Made by a program: the position numbers and the translations under genes
The notes under the pieces: generated by a model
Database searches by the model: none
The model's input: only the letters and a program-made list of their open reading frames with translations
Told to the model about the DNA's origin: nothing
Shown: one piece after another, positions 45,744-55,900 of the stretch
How positions within the stretch are numbered: position 1 is the first letter of the stretch
How the letters are laid out: each line of letters begins with the position of its first letter
Source of the DNA: Pseudomonas sp. BGI-2
GTDB lineage: Bacteria > Pseudomonadota > Gammaproteobacteria > Pseudomonadales > Pseudomonadaceae
Assembly: GCF_004310295.1 (NCBI RefSeq)
Contig: NZ_SISB01000009.1
Span: forward strand, 1 to 64,000
Direction of reading: 5' to 3'
Length of the DNA: 64,000 bases

Positions 45744-46106
45744 GTAGGGGCAGAAAAAAGGGGCTACATTATGCCGCCGAGTGCCTCCCGTAGCAATGCG
45801 CGCCTGTCGTGCGATCCGTAACAAATTCCTGTTCAAAAAAATTACGCACCGCTAAAGCCCAGTAAAACCGCGGCCTTCAGCGCAGTCAATTTTTTGGAGA
45901 CACCGCTGTCTTATCCGTAACCCTCCGTAACACTCAGTCGTTTTGCCACTACATAATCATCAATTTTCGGTAAAAAACCGGCGGATTTTGTCTTTACCAC
46001 TACATTTCGCCAAACCTGCGTAATAGACACAGTCTGCAACTGACAGGCGGCACCCGAGGCCGCTACAATTACCGACTTTGTCGCAACGCTTGGAGCTCAA
46101 CCTTCC
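45744..46106. promoter_or_regulatory. Divergent gap/mfd region
   Basis: 363 bases with no gene. It must hold both promoters. I see repeated CCGTAAC elements near 45917-45930 but no confident operator. Confidence 0.4.
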
Positions 46107-49100
46107 GTGCCCGTTCTGCGTCTACCGCTTCTCCCTGCCGCGGCAGGTAAACAGCACTGGGGCAACCTGCCCGGTGCCGCCCTGAGCCTGGCCATCGCCG
46201 AGGCTGCCAGCGCTGCCAAGCGCTTTACCCTGCTGCTGACCGCCGACAGCCAAAGTGCCGAACGGCTGGAACAGGAGCTGAGTTTCTTCGCCCCGGATTT
46301 GCCCGTACTGCATTTCCCGGACTGGGAAACCCTGCCCTACGATCTGTTTTCGCCACACCAGGACATCATTTCCCAGCGCATCGCCGCCTTATACAGGTTG
46401 CCGGAGCTGAGTCATGGCGTGTTGGTCGTGCCGATCACCACGGCGCTGCACCGCCTCGCGCCGACCAAATTCCTGCTCGGCAGCAGCCTGGTGCTGGACG
46501 TTGGCCAGAAGCTCGACGTCGAGCAGATGCGCACCCGACTTGAAGCCAGCGGCTATCGCTACGTTGACACGGTGTACGAGCACGGCGAGTTCACCGTCCG
46601 CGGTTCGTTGATCGATCTGTTCCCGATGGGCAGTAAACTGCCCTTCCGTATCGACTTGTTCGACGACGAAATCGAGACGCTGCGTACCTTCGATCCGGAA
46701 AACCAGCGCTCCATCGACAAGGTCGACACCGTCCGCCTGCTGCCCGCGCGGGAATTCCCGCTGCAAAAAGATGCGGTCACCCGCTTCAAGGCACGCTTTC
46801 GTGAGCGCTTCGATGTCGACTTCCGTCGCTGCCCGATCTTCCAGGATTTGAGCAGCGGGATTACACCGGCCGGTATCGAGTACTACCTGCCGCTGTTTTT
46901 CGACGAAACCTCGACGCTGTTCGATTACCTGCCCCAGGACACCCAAGTGTTTTCCCTGCCGGGCATCGAGCAGGCCGCAGAGAACTTCTGGAACGATGTG
47001 CGCAATCGCTATGAAGAGCGCCGCGTCGATCCGTCCCGTCCTTTATTGCCACCGGCTGAGCTGTTCTTGCCGGTGGACGATTGCTTCGCACGCCTGAAGA
47101 GCTGGCCACGGGTGGTTGCCAGTCAACAGGACGTGGAAACCGGTGTCGGCCGCGAGCGCTTCCCGGCACGAGAACTGCCGAACCTGGCCATCGAAGCCAA
47201 GGCCACTCAGCCGTTGGCGGCGCTGGCCGGTTTCCTCGACGAGTTCCCCGGGCGCGTGTTGTTTACCGCCGAGTCCGCGGGCCGTCGTGAAGTGCTGCTG
47301 GAGCTGCTCGAACGCCTGAAGCTGCGACCGAAAACCGTCGACAGTTGGCCGGACTTCGTCGCGAGCAAGGAGCGCCTGGCGATCACCATCGCTCCGCTCG
47401 ATGAAGGTCTGGTGCTCGACAACCCTGCCTTGGCGCTGGTCGCCGAAAGCCCGTTGTTCGGTCAGCGCGTGATGCAGCGTCGTCGCCGCGAAAAACGCAC
47501 CGACGCCAACAACGATGCCGTCATCAAGAACCTCACCGAGCTGCGCGAAGGTGCGCCGGTGGTGCATATCGATCACGGCGTCGGTCGCTACCTCGGGCTC
47601 GCGACCCTGGAAATCGACGATCAAGCCGCCGAGTTCCTGACTCTGCAATACGCCGAAGGCGCCAAGCTGTACGTGCCGGTGGCCAACCTGCACCTGATCG
47701 CCCGTTACACCGGCAGCGACGATGCCCTGGCCCCGCTGCACCGTCTCGGCTCCGAAACCTGGCAGAAAGCCAAACGCAAAGCCGCCGAACAGGTGCGCGA
47801 CGTCGCCGCCGAACTGCTCGACATCTATGCACGTCGCGCCGCTCGCGAAGGTTACGCGTTCGAAGACCCGAAAGCCGATTACGCAACCTTCAGCGCCGGT
47901 TTTCCGTTCGAAGAAACCCCGGACCAGCAAACCACCATCGATGCCGTGCGCGCCGACATGCTCGCGCCAAAACCGATGGACCGACTGGTTTGCGGCGATG
48001 TGGGTTTCGGCAAGACCGAAGTGGCCATGCGTGCGGCGTTCATCGCGGTGCACGGCGGTCGTCAGGTGGCGATTCTGGTGCCGACCACCCTGCTCGCCCA
48101 GCAGCATTACAACAGCTTCCGCGACCGCTTCGCCGACTGGCCGGTGAGCGTGGAAGTGATGAGCCGCTTCAAGTCGACCAAGGAAGTGAACGCCGCGGTC
48201 GCGGACCTCGCCGAAGGCAAGATCGACATCGTCATCGGCACGCACAAGCTGCTGCAGGACGACGTGAAGATCAAAAACCTCGGGCTGGTGATCATCGACG
48301 AAGAGCACCGGTTCGGTGTCCGTCAGAAGGAACAGCTCAAGGCCTTGCGCAGTGAAGTCGACATTCTCACCCTGACCGCCACGCCGATTCCGCGCACGCT
48401 GAACATGGCGGTGTCGGGCATGCGCGACCTGTCGATCATCGCCACACCGCCGGCCCGTCGCCTGTCGGTGCGGACCTTCGTCATGGAGCAGAACAAGAGC
48501 ACGGTCAAAGAAGCCTTGCTGCGTGAGTTGCTGCGTGGCGGTCAGGTCTACTACCTGCACAACGACGTGAAGACCATCGAGAAGTGCGCCGCCGACCTCG
48601 CCGAACTGGTGCCGGAAGCACGGATCGGCATCGGCCACGGGCAGATGCGCGAACGCGATCTCGAACAGGTAATGAGCGACTTCTACCACAAGCGCTTCAA
48701 CGTGCTGATCGCCTCGACCATCATCGAGACCGGCATCGACGTGCCGAGTGCCAACACCATCATCATCGAGCGTGCCGACAAATTCGGCCTGGCGCAGTTG
48801 CACCAGTTGCGCGGCCGCGTCGGTCGCAGTCACCACCAGGCTTATGCATACCTGCTGACGCCGCCACGCCAGCAAATCACCCCGGACGCGGAAAAGCGCC
48901 TGGAAGCGATCGCCAACACCCAGGACCTCGGCGCGGGCTTCGTGCTCGCCACCAACGACCTGGAAATCCGTGGCGCCGGTGAATTGCTGGGTGACGGTCA
49001 AAGCGGTCAGATCCAGGCCGTCGGTTTCACCCTGTACATGGAGATGCTCGAGCGCGCGGTGAAGTCGATCCGCAAGGGCGAACAACCGAACCTCGATCAG

Positions 49101-49556
49101 CCGCTGGGCGGTGGCCCCGAAGTCAACCTGCGTGTCCCGGCGTTGATTCCAGAAGCCTACTTGCCGGATGTGCATGCCCGACTGATTCTCTACAAACGCA
49201 TTGCCTCGGCCACCGATGAGGAAGGCCTCAAGGACCTGCAAGTGGAGATGATCGACCGCTTCGGCTTGCTGCCGGAGCCGACCAAGAACCTGATGCGCAT
49301 CACGGCGTTGAAGCTGCAAGCCGAATTGCTGGGCATCAAGAAAGTCGACGGCGGCCCGCAAGGCGGCCGGATCGAGTTCGCGGCGCAGACGCCGGTCGAC
49401 CCGCTGACCCTGATCAAACTGATTCAGGGCCAGCCCAAACGCTACAAATTCGAAGGTGCCACGATGTTTAAATTCATGGTCCCGATGGAAAGCCCGCAAG
49501 AGCGCTTTAATACTGTAGAGGCGCTGCTTGAGTGCCTCATTCCGAAAACTGCTTGA
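46107..49556 (+). CDS. mfd: Transcription-repair coupling factor Mfd
   Basis: ATP-driven translocase that removes RNA polymerase stalled at lesions and recruits UvrA. It shows the UvrB-like N-terminal module (DWETLPYDLFSPHQDI), the RNA polymerase-interaction domain (HIDHGVGRYLG near 490), RecG-like motor motifs DRLVCGDVGFGKTE, LVIIDEEHRFG and LTATPIPRTLN, QLHQLRGRVGRSHH and the TRCF C-terminal domain. 1149 residues, GTG start at 46107. Complete and typical. Confidence 0.97.
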   Translation: MPVLRLPLLPAAAGKQHWGNLPGAALSLAIAEAASAAKRFTLLLTADSQSAERLEQELSFFAPDLPVLHFPDWETLPYDLFSPHQDIISQRIAALYRLPELSHGVLVVPITTALHRLAPTKFLLGSSLVLDVGQKLDVEQMRTRLEASGYRYVDTVYEHGEFTVRGSLIDLFPMGSKLPFRIDLFDDEIETLRTFDPENQRSIDKVDTVRLLPAREFPLQKDAVTRFKARFRERFDVDFRRCPIFQDLSSGITPAGIEYYLPLFFDETSTLFDYLPQDTQVFSLPGIEQAAENFWNDVRNRYEERRVDPSRPLLPPAELFLPVDDCFARLKSWPRVVASQQDVETGVGRERFPARELPNLAIEAKATQPLAALAGFLDEFPGRVLFTAESAGRREVLLELLERLKLRPKTVDSWPDFVASKERLAITIAPLDEGLVLDNPALALVAESPLFGQRVMQRRRREKRTDANNDAVIKNLTELREGAPVVHIDHGVGRYLGLATLEIDDQAAEFLTLQYAEGAKLYVPVANLHLIARYTGSDDALAPLHRLGSETWQKAKRKAAEQVRDVAAELLDIYARRAAREGYAFEDPKADYATFSAGFPFEETPDQQTTIDAVRADMLAPKPMDRLVCGDVGFGKTEVAMRAAFIAVHGGRQVAILVPTTLLAQQHYNSFRDRFADWPVSVEVMSRFKSTKEVNAAVADLAEGKIDIVIGTHKLLQDDVKIKNLGLVIIDEEHRFGVRQKEQLKALRSEVDILTLTATPIPRTLNMAVSGMRDLSIIATPPARRLSVRTFVMEQNKSTVKEALLRELLRGGQVYYLHNDVKTIEKCAADLAELVPEARIGIGHGQMRERDLEQVMSDFYHKRFNVLIASTIIETGIDVPSANTIIIERADKFGLAQLHQLRGRVGRSHHQAYAYLLTPPRQQITPDAEKRLEAIANTQDLGAGFVLATNDLEIRGAGELLGDGQSGQIQAVGFTLYMEMLERAVKSIRKGEQPNLDQPLGGGPEVNLRVPALIPEAYLPDVHARLILYKRIASATDEEGLKDLQVEMIDRFGLLPEPTKNLMRITALKLQAELLGIKKVDGGPQGGRIEFAAQTPVDPLTLIKLIQGQPKRYKFEGATMFKFMVPMESPQERFNTVEALLECLIPKTA

Positions 49557-49566
49557 AGGACGCCGC

Positions 49567-50133
49567 ATGCGCCTGTTTCGTTTACTGACCTTGCTGACCA
49601 CCCTGGTCGCCCCAACGGCCTTTGCCGACGACCTGTATCAGATTGAAATGATTCTGGTCCGCCAGAACGCTGTGCCTGCCATTGTCAGCAAAGCCGCACC
49701 CGAAGACTGGGCTGCCGGCGCCCAACGTATCAACCCCGACAGCCTGCGCACGCCAAGCCTGAATGGCGAAGTGGAAAAACTGACCGCCAGCAACGAATAC
49801 ACCGTGTTGCTGCATAAGGCCTGGCAGCAGACCCTCGGTGAAGAAGCCAGCAAAATCGCGATCAGCGACGGCACGGAGCAGTTCGGCCAGTTCCCGATCG
49901 AGGGCACCCTGAGCCTGAAACTGGGGCGCTTCACGGATGTGGATGCGGACTTTTGGGTCAACCAGATCGACGCCAATGGCATGGTCACCGCCAGCGAACG
50001 CATGAAGCAGGAAAGCCACACCAAGAACGGCCAGCTGAATTTCCTCGATAACGGCCATCTGGGGATGTTGATCAAGATCACCTCGTTGACCGCCCCTGCG
50101 CCTCGGCCAGTCCCTGATGAAATTCCGGACTGA
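49567..50133 (+). CDS. CsiV-family exported protein
   Basis: 188 residues with a signal peptide ending AFA before DDLYQIEMILVRQN. The start YxVEMIxxxR-like pattern and the C-terminal RMKQESHTKNGQLNFLDNGHLGMLIKIT match the CsiV family (PBP1A activator in Vibrio); in Pseudomonas the role is not shown to my knowledge. ATG49567 has GGACG upstream. It begins 10 bases after mfd, so it is probably co-transcribed. Confidence 0.75.
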   Translation: MRLFRLLTLLTTLVAPTAFADDLYQIEMILVRQNAVPAIVSKAAPEDWAAGAQRINPDSLRTPSLNGEVEKLTASNEYTVLLHKAWQQTLGEEASKIAISDGTEQFGQFPIEGTLSLKLGRFTDVDADFWVNQIDANGMVTASERMKQESHTKNGQLNFLDNGHLGMLIKITSLTAPAPRPVPDEIPD

Positions 50134-50144
50134 TTGAAGTCCTT

Positions 50145-52838
50145 ATGCCTCCGACCCTGAGCAAACCCCTCGCACCTTCCTGGGTCAGCCGATTCAAGGA
50201 ACAGAGCCTGGAGCGTGGCCGTCGCTACGCGCTGGAGAACCGCGTCAGGATCGTCGAGGCAGGCGACGCCACGATCGTCGCCGCTTGCGAAGGCTCTGGC
50301 GGTAACGTTTACCGTCAGACCATTCGCCTTCGCGAGTCAGCCAAAGCGACGTTGCTGATGGTCGACGCCACGTGCACTTGCCCGGTTCACGCCAACTGCA
50401 AACATTGCGCGGCGGTGTTGCTGAAAGTGCAGGAAACCCTGGCCTATCCCGCAGCCGCCCAAGACGCCGAACTGCTGGAAAAACTTCAGGCCGTGCTGGA
50501 AAACCGCAGCCCGAAGGCCCCGCCCCAAGTCCTTGTGGATAACGTGCAACCGGTGCCGCGCCTGTGGCTGGCGAGCATCGAGTTCAGCGCCTTCGAACCG
50601 CGCAACGGTAAGATGCAGCGCTACATCCAGCATCGTGCGGCGCTGTCTTTCAGCTACCTGGATGAATACGTCTGCGGGCAGAAAAACGCCGACGTCCTGA
50701 TTCGGCAGGAAACCCAGACGCTGCGGATAAAACGCCATCCGGAAGCCGAACAGGCCTACAGGGAGCAGTTGCGAATCCTCGGCTTCAAAATCGCCACCCG
50801 CCAGAGCAAAGCCTTGCCGGAAAGTGCCGGCGATCTGTATGAGATGGTCAACGACAGCGCCTGGCTGACCTTCACCCTCAACGAGCTGCCGAAGTTGCGC
50901 ACCCAGGGCTGGGAGCTGCAGATCGACGAGGAATTCGGTTTCGACCTGACCGCCGTGGATGACTGGTACGCCACCGTCGAGCAGGCGCCGGAACGCGACT
51001 GGTTTGATCTGGAACTGGGGATCATCGTCAACGGCGAGCGCCTGAGTCTGCTGCCGATCCTGTTGAACCTGATGCGTTCCCACACCGAAATCCTCAATCC
51101 GGAACGCCTCGCCCGACGTCGTGACGACGAACTGATTCTGGTGAACATTCCCAACCGCCCGAACTCCCAATACGGTCCCTTACAGGTCGCCCTGCCCTTC
51201 GGTCGGTTGAAGCCGGTGCTGGCAACCCTCGGCGAGTTCTACCTGCAAGAGCCTGGCGAAACCACGCTGCGCCTGAGCAAGGCCGACGCCACGCGCCTGA
51301 ATCCACTGGAAGGCATGCCGCTGCTTTGGGAAGGTGGCGAGCAGATCCGCACGTTTGCCCAGCGCCTGCGGGACGTCAAGGACTACACCGCGACGGCCCC
51401 CGAAGGCTTGAACGCAACCTTGCGCCCGTATCAGCTGGAAGGCTTGAGCTGGATGCAATCGTTGCGGCAACTTGAAGTCGGCGGAATTCTCGCGGACGAC
51501 ATGGGTTTGGGTAAAACCCTACAGACACTGGCGCATATTCTCAGTGAGAAAAACGCCGGACGCCTCGATCGGCCGTGCATGGTGGTGATGCCCACCAGCC
51601 TGATCCCTAACTGGCTCGACGAAGCCGCGCACTTCACGCCGCAACTTAAAGTGCTGGCGTTGTACGGTGCCAGTCGCAAAAAGCATTTCGACAATCTGGC
51701 CGATTACGACCTGATTCTGACCACCTATGCGTTGCTGCCCAAGGACGTCGAACGTCTGGCGGCGCAGCCTCTGCATGTGCTGGTTCTGGATGAAGCGCAG
51801 TACATCAAGAACCCCAACAGCAAGGCTGCTCAGGCGGCCCGTGAGTTGAATGCGCGCCAGCGTCTGTGCCTGAGTGGCACGCCGCTGGAAAACCACTTGG
51901 GTGAACTGTGGTCGCTGTTTCACTTCCTCTTGCCTGGCTGGCTCGGTGACGTAAAAAGCTTCAACCGCGATTACCGCGTGCCGATCGAAAAGCGCGCCAG
52001 CGAAGTCAGGCTTCAGCACCTCAATGGTCGGATCAAACCGTTCCTGCTGCGCAGAACCAAGGAGCAGGTGGCGACGGAGTTGCCGCCGAAGACCGAAATC
52101 ATCCATTGGGTCGAGCTCAACGAAGCCCAGCGCGATGTGTATGAAACTATGCGCCTGGCGATGGACAAGAAAGTCCGCGACGAGATCACTCGCAAAGGCG
52201 TGGCACGCAGCCAGATCATCATTCTTGAAGCGCTGCTGAAGCTGCGCCAGGTGTGCTGCGATTTACGCTTGGTCAACGATGCCGTGCTGCCGACTCGCGG
52301 CAGCACCTCGGGCAAGCTCGACAGCTTGATGGAAATGCTGGATGAATTGTTTGAGGAAGGTCGGCGGATTTTGCTGTTTTCGCAGTTCACGTCGATGTTG
52401 GCGCTGATCGAGGTCGAACTGAAGAAACGCGGTGTCGAATATGCGTTGCTGACGGGACAGACCCGTGACCGACGGGCGCCGGTGAAAGACTTCCAGAGCG
52501 GCAAGCGTCAGATCTTTCTGATCAGCTTGAAGGCCGGTGGTGTCGGCTTGAACCTGACCGAGGCGGATACAGTGATCCACTACGATCCGTGGTGGAACCC
52601 GGCGACGGAAAATCAGGCGACTGACCGGGCGTATCGCATCGGCCAGGAGAAGCCGGTGTTCGTCTACAAGATGATTGCCCGTGGCACGGTGGAAGAGAAG
52701 ATTCAGCACCTGCAAAAGGAAAAATCCGACCTGGCGGCGGGCGTGCTGGATGGGCGCAAGACTGGGGACTGGAAGTTGCAGAGCGATGATATTGAAGCGT
52801 TGTTTGCGCCGTTGCCGGATAAGCTGGAAAAGCGCTGA
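50145..52838 (+). CDS. SWIM zinc-finger SNF2-family ATPase (897 aa)
   Basis: DNA translocase of the SNF2/HepA type. N-terminal SWIM zinc finger CTCPVHANCKHC (about 77-90), a middle domain of the bacterial SNF2 type (QLEGLSWMQSLRQ precedes the motor), then Walker A ADDMGLGKTLQT, DEAQ box LVLDEAQYIKN, SGTPLENHLGELWS, ISLKAGGVGLNLT and WWNPATENQATDRAYRIGQ. It lies 11 bases after the CsiV-family gene and is convergent with a second copy-like gene. Its true substrate is unknown. Confidence 0.9.
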   Translation: MPPTLSKPLAPSWVSRFKEQSLERGRRYALENRVRIVEAGDATIVAACEGSGGNVYRQTIRLRESAKATLLMVDATCTCPVHANCKHCAAVLLKVQETLAYPAAAQDAELLEKLQAVLENRSPKAPPQVLVDNVQPVPRLWLASIEFSAFEPRNGKMQRYIQHRAALSFSYLDEYVCGQKNADVLIRQETQTLRIKRHPEAEQAYREQLRILGFKIATRQSKALPESAGDLYEMVNDSAWLTFTLNELPKLRTQGWELQIDEEFGFDLTAVDDWYATVEQAPERDWFDLELGIIVNGERLSLLPILLNLMRSHTEILNPERLARRRDDELILVNIPNRPNSQYGPLQVALPFGRLKPVLATLGEFYLQEPGETTLRLSKADATRLNPLEGMPLLWEGGEQIRTFAQRLRDVKDYTATAPEGLNATLRPYQLEGLSWMQSLRQLEVGGILADDMGLGKTLQTLAHILSEKNAGRLDRPCMVVMPTSLIPNWLDEAAHFTPQLKVLALYGASRKKHFDNLADYDLILTTYALLPKDVERLAAQPLHVLVLDEAQYIKNPNSKAAQAARELNARQRLCLSGTPLENHLGELWSLFHFLLPGWLGDVKSFNRDYRVPIEKRASEVRLQHLNGRIKPFLLRRTKEQVATELPPKTEIIHWVELNEAQRDVYETMRLAMDKKVRDEITRKGVARSQIIILEALLKLRQVCCDLRLVNDAVLPTRGSTSGKLDSLMEMLDELFEEGRRILLFSQFTSMLALIEVELKKRGVEYALLTGQTRDRRAPVKDFQSGKRQIFLISLKAGGVGLNLTEADTVIHYDPWWNPATENQATDRAYRIGQEKPVFVYKMIARGTVEEKIQHLQKEKSDLAAGVLDGRKTGDWKLQSDDIEALFAPLPDKLEKR

Positions 52839-52862
52839 GATCCGCGGCGTCTGGTAGATCGC

Positions 52863-52945
52863 CATCGCGGGCAAGTCGGATCGCCGCACCGCTCGCTCCT
52901 ACAGGGACCATGGTCACCCTGTGGGAGCGTGGCTTGCCCGCGAAG
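52863..52945. repeat. Divergent REPIN between SNF2 genes
   Basis: Left arm ATCGCGGGCAAG is interrupted by about 15 bases before GCTCGCTCCTACAG; the right arm CTGTGGGAGCG, then GGCTTGCCCGCGAAG is near intact. Reading suggests a decayed or variant REPIN. Confidence 0.7.
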
Positions 52946-52971
52946 GGCTCACCTCGATCTCACTGAAGACA

Positions 52972-55900
52972 TCAGGACTTGAGATTTGGCAACGGCGCAA
53001 ACAGCGCCTCAATATCACTCTGCTCAAGCTTCCAGCCGCCAGTCGTTCCACCTTCAAGCACCGCCCCGGCCAGCGCAGCCTTCTCTAGCTGCAGTGCCTG
53101 TATTTTTTCTTCTACGGTGCCACGGGCTATCAGCTTGTAGACAAACACAGGTTTGTTTTGCCCGATCCTGTAGGCCCGGTCAGTCGCCTGGTTTTCCACC
53201 GCCGGGTTCCACCAGGGATCGAAATGGATGACCGTATCCGCAGCCGTCAGGTTCAGACCTGTGCCGCCAGCCTTCAAACTGATCAGAAACAGCGGTACTT
53301 TACCGCTCTGGAAATCCTTGACCGGCGTGCGCCGATCCGTCGTCTCACCCGTCAACAACGAGTAGCCCAGACCACGTTGCTGCAACTCTTCCTCAATCAA
53401 GGCAAGCATCGAAGTGAACTGTGAAAACAGCAACACCTTGCGACCTTCGCTGAGCAACTCTTCCAGCATCTCCATCAAGCTGACCAGTTTTCCGCTACCA
53501 GAACGAAGGGCCTTGGCGGTGAGCGGCATTTTGATCAGCCGCAGATCGCAGCACACCTGACGCAGCTTGAGCAATGCATCGAGGATGATGATTTGACTGC
53601 GCCCGACACCACTACGGGCAATTTCGTCACGCACCTTCTTGTCCATCGCCACGCGCACGGTTTCATACACATCCCGTTGTCCATCGCTGAGATCAACCCA
53701 ATGCACAATCTCGGTCTTGGGCGGCAACTCGGTCGCCACTTGATCTTTCTTGCGACGTAGCAAAAAGGGCTTTATCCGGGCCGTCAGGTGTTGCATCCGC
53801 TCGGTGTTACCGTGCTTTTCAATCGGCGTGCGGTAGTCGCGATTAAAGGTTTTGCTGTCGCCAAGCCAGCCGGGCAGCAAAAAGTGAAACTGCGACCACA
53901 ACTCGCCGAGGTGGTTTTCCAGCGGAGTGCCGGACAGGCACAATCGCTGGCGGGCCTGCAGGTCGCGGGCTGCCTGAGCAGCTTTGCTGACCGGATTCTT
54001 GATGTTCTGCGCTTCATCGAGAATCAGCACACTCCATACCTGAGACTGCAATACCTCCAGGTCCCGAGGCAGCAATGCGTAGGTGGTCAACACCAAGTCG
54101 TAATCGGCAAGGCGGGCAAAGTCTTTTTGCCGCGCGGCGCCATGCAGCGCCAGTACCTTGAGCTGCGGAGCAAAGCGCAGTGACTCGTCGAGCCAGTTGG
54201 GGATCAGGCTGGTGGGCATCACGGCAAGTGCCGGACGATCAAGCCGCCCAGCCTGCTTTTCCGTTAGCAAATGAGCCAGGGTTTGCAGGGTTTTCCCCAG
54301 GCCCATATCGTCGCCGAGGATGCCGCCGACCTCCAGTTCACGAAGGGTTTGCATCCAGTTCAGCCCTTCAAGCTGATACGGTCGCAGTGTCGCTTTCAAC
54401 CCCTCGGGCGCCGAGACATGAGCATGGTTCGACTCACGCAGACGCTTTGCAAAACTGCGCAGTCGTTCACCGCCCTGCCAAATTAGCGGGACGCCTTCCA
54501 GCGCGCTGAGGCGCGCGGCATCCGGCAAACTCAAACGCAATGAATCGCCTTGATGCGTCCCCAGGTACAACTCGCCCAGGGTAACCATCAGCGGTTTGAT
54601 CCGACCATAGGGCAGCGCGACTTTGCCATGGGGTTTGGCACCGAAACGCCCATCACCAAGTCCAATCAGCAACAGTTCGTCATCGTTGCGTTGGGCCAGG
54701 CTTGCGGGATCCATCAACTGTGGCTGGCTACGCAGCAAATGCAGCAATATCGGCAGCAGGCTGTGACGTTCGCCGTTGACGACGATACCCAGTTGCAGAT
54801 CGAACCACTGGTGCCCCGATCCTTCCTCGACTTGCGCATACCACTCTTCTACAGGCTGCAAGTTGAAATGAAAGTTATCGCTGATATCGATCAGCCAGTT
54901 TTTCTCCCTCAGCGCCGGGACTCCGTCCTGAGCAAAGGCAAGCCAGGCTGCGTCATCCGCCAGGGTGAACATTTCGCCGGGACGGTCCAGGCTGCTTTTG
55001 CGCGTGGCCTTTTTAAAACCGTGTTTTTGCAGGGCCTGACGCAGGGCTTTCTCGGCGGAGGGGTTGCGCTGTATACGCTGGGTTTCAGTCCCGGAAAGGA
55101 TTAACACTTCCGGATTTCTGTCCGACGTCGGATGGCCGTTGTAGGTGAACACCAATGCGGCGCGATGCTCTGGCTCATGCTGCCAGCGGACGTAGCGCTT
55201 GCCGCTGGCGAGTGTCAGGTGAGCCTGAGGAAAAACGCCGTCAATGACCCGCTCCGTCAGTGTGTGAGGCGGCGGTGCAACTTGCGTCGCCGCCCTCATT
55301 CGATGACTGAACTGCATTGCCTGACGCGCCGGAATATCCGGGACCAACGACAAGTGACAAGCCAGTTTTTCATCCATCTCGCTGAACAGCGGCCCTACTT
55401 GCAGCCGCTCGCGATCCAGATAGTACAAGGGCTCCAGGGCCAGGATCGTTTCCACTGGGGCCGCGTCACTGCCCCATTGCGGGCGAAAACTGCCATTGGC
55501 TTGTTCGGCCCAAGCAAATTGACCCGTTCTTCTCATTCCCGGCGTCAGGGGTTGTGGCTGTTCGAGATCCAGGAAAATGCGCGAGGTTCGCAACAGCATT
55601 TCGATGAGTTCGGCGCCACTGCTGCCTTCCAAGGGGTAGCCTGCGTAATAGGCGTGATGGGAGTGAACGGCGACTAATAGCCTGGCGATTCGAAGGTCGA
55701 GCTCGGTCAGGTAACCGGGCTGGCGTATCAGCGTGTCCGACAGCGAGTACATCGACTTGATGTCTTGCATACGGCCGTCCTTGAGCTGACGCGCCTTGAA
55801 GATCTCTAGCGTCCATTTCCCGGCGGTTGGCGTGGCCCTGAGTTTGTAAAACAGGCGCGTACTCGTCACCTGCGACGGCTCATCGGGGGGATTGCTGGCA

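Noticed and set aside
47043..49601. Long minus-strand open frame (852 residues) opposite mfd
   Set aside because: GC-rich antisense shadow of mfd; the translated product is His/Gln/Arg/Val-rich with no domain.
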